Assembly: GCA_964017065.1 (NCBI GenBank)
Contig: OZ024785.1
Span: 124,001 to 188,000, forward strand
Length of the DNA stretch: 64,000 nt
From: Haliclona indistincta
Lineage: Eukaryota > Porifera > Demospongiae > Haplosclerida > Chalinidae
Direction of reading: 5' to 3'
Part shown: piece by piece, positions 63,430-64,000 of the stretch
How the letters are laid out: every line of letters starts with the position of its first letter
Position numbering within the stretch: position 1 is the first letter of the stretch
The notes under the pieces: model-generated
Seen by the model: the letters and a program-made list of their open reading frames with translations, nothing else
Databases searched by the model: none
Told to the model about the DNA's origin: nothing
Program-made: the position numbers and the translations under genes

Positions 63430-64000
63430 TCTTGACTTGCATGCACGTCTGTACAAAGAATTCTTTTTCCTGATATTAGTGAGCAAAACACTAGACAGCC
63501 AGGGGGGATTTTCTAAGTTTCACAGTAACTTGGGGAATACATTGGTGCATTATAGACATAAAGTATTCCTCCCACACAGACCAGACATGCTCAAGATCAT
63601 CATCAGGGTTGATAATAATATCACCACAACCAACCAACAGTCTTTCATTCTCTAATTCGAAATCAGCACGGTTATACAACCAATCCTTCTTGGGGACCTT
63701 TGAGTGAATGAAGAACTCAATCCTAGATGATAACAGAACATCGATACAGGCATTATCAGAGCTGGCTAGAGGCGGTAAAGTGCGACAATGAATGAGCTGA
63801 TATGGATTTGACAAGAAAACAATATCAATTATGGATTGACGGCCATTAGGAGATGAGTGAGTATGCTCAAATACCACCTGTTCCAGTGACAGCAATTCAC
63901 ATAAGGACAAAAGCCTTGGATACAGATTATGATTTGTAGTACAAGAATCAATATTAAAATCACCTACTAAAATAAAGTTAGAAAATTGAACTATATCAAG
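63430..64000 (-). pseudogene. non-LTR retrotransposon ORF2, endonuclease end and linker (partial)
   Basis: The frame is open from the right edge of the window. NFILVGDFNIDSC holds the G-D-F-N motif of APE-type endonucleases, and GRQSIIDIVFLS with LASSDNACIDVLL the later D-x-x-x and S-D-x-x blocks of CR1/jockey/L2-like elements. The linker to the RT follows (HVWSVWEEYFMSIMHQCIPQ). A run of six G on plus (63502-63507) marks a one-base frame change: beyond it PWLSSVLLTNIRKKNSLYRR continues the protein in the next frame. RT is not reached. The 5-prime part lies outside the window. Confidence 0.75.

Overview
This is an AT-rich window from an animal genome, most likely a sponge (demosponge) and otherwise another early-branching marine invertebrate. 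The evidence is indirect: genes are split by very short GT-AG introns (about 40-70 bp), there is no operon structure or ribosome-binding site, and the transposon protein families are ones I associate with sponge and cnidarian genomes. The window is almost wholly repeat territory. I recognise one clear non-transposon gene, an intronless Fic-domain protein at 57.7-58.7 kb, plus a few plausible host or domesticated exons (PHD finger at 59.2-59.7 kb, AT-hook/HTH exon at 38.4 kb, zinc-finger-like first exon at 46.6-47.0 kb).

Layout. 0-8 kb: broken DNA-transposon genes, all on the minus strand: an IS630/Tc1-like transposase whose intron holds a MITE, a DUF7869-like fragment, a family with a PDTDVYHIGLPL motif, Mutator-like and MULE fragments. 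9.8-18.5 kb: nested duplications, two copies of a 1.5 kb block carrying an LTR-type integrase fragment and an Ulp1/PHD tail, and the first of three 599-bp TTAA-flanked MITEs. 19-27 kb: Ty1/copia RT remnant, piggyBac transposase joined to a tyrosine-recombinase fragment, a MITE with 45-bp arms, a 38-unit two-variant minisatellite, reverse-transcriptase-associated and gag-like fragments, and a multi-exon transposon-type gene.

28.5-35.7 kb is the most coherent part. A 27/29-bp minisatellite is split by two DNA transposons: a 3.2 kb Ginger-like element (28587-31800) with palindromic terminal repeats, a TATC target duplication and a four-exon integrase gene with an open frame, and a 2.76 kb hAT element (32078-34840) whose 801-codon transposase is open except for one TAG codon.

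36-57 kb: two further 599-bp MITEs side by side, three mutually duplicated blocks (39, 50 and 56 kb) carrying the tail of a retroelement, two more Ulp1/PHD genes, two foldback elements, a 475-bp hAT-like non-autonomous element, a second copia RT remnant and a BEL/Pao integrase. 57.7-64 kb: the Fic gene with a GC-rich putative promoter, a spliced PHD-finger gene, a DUF6589-like fragment, a second copy of the PDTDVYHIGLPL family, and a non-LTR retrotransposon running off the right edge.

Nothing here looks like a pathway. The logic is layered insertion, with recurrent domains (integrase, Ulp1 protease, PHD finger, DDE nucleases) that belong to the life cycle of mobile elements. Family names come from recognition of motifs in translated sequence, not from a database search.
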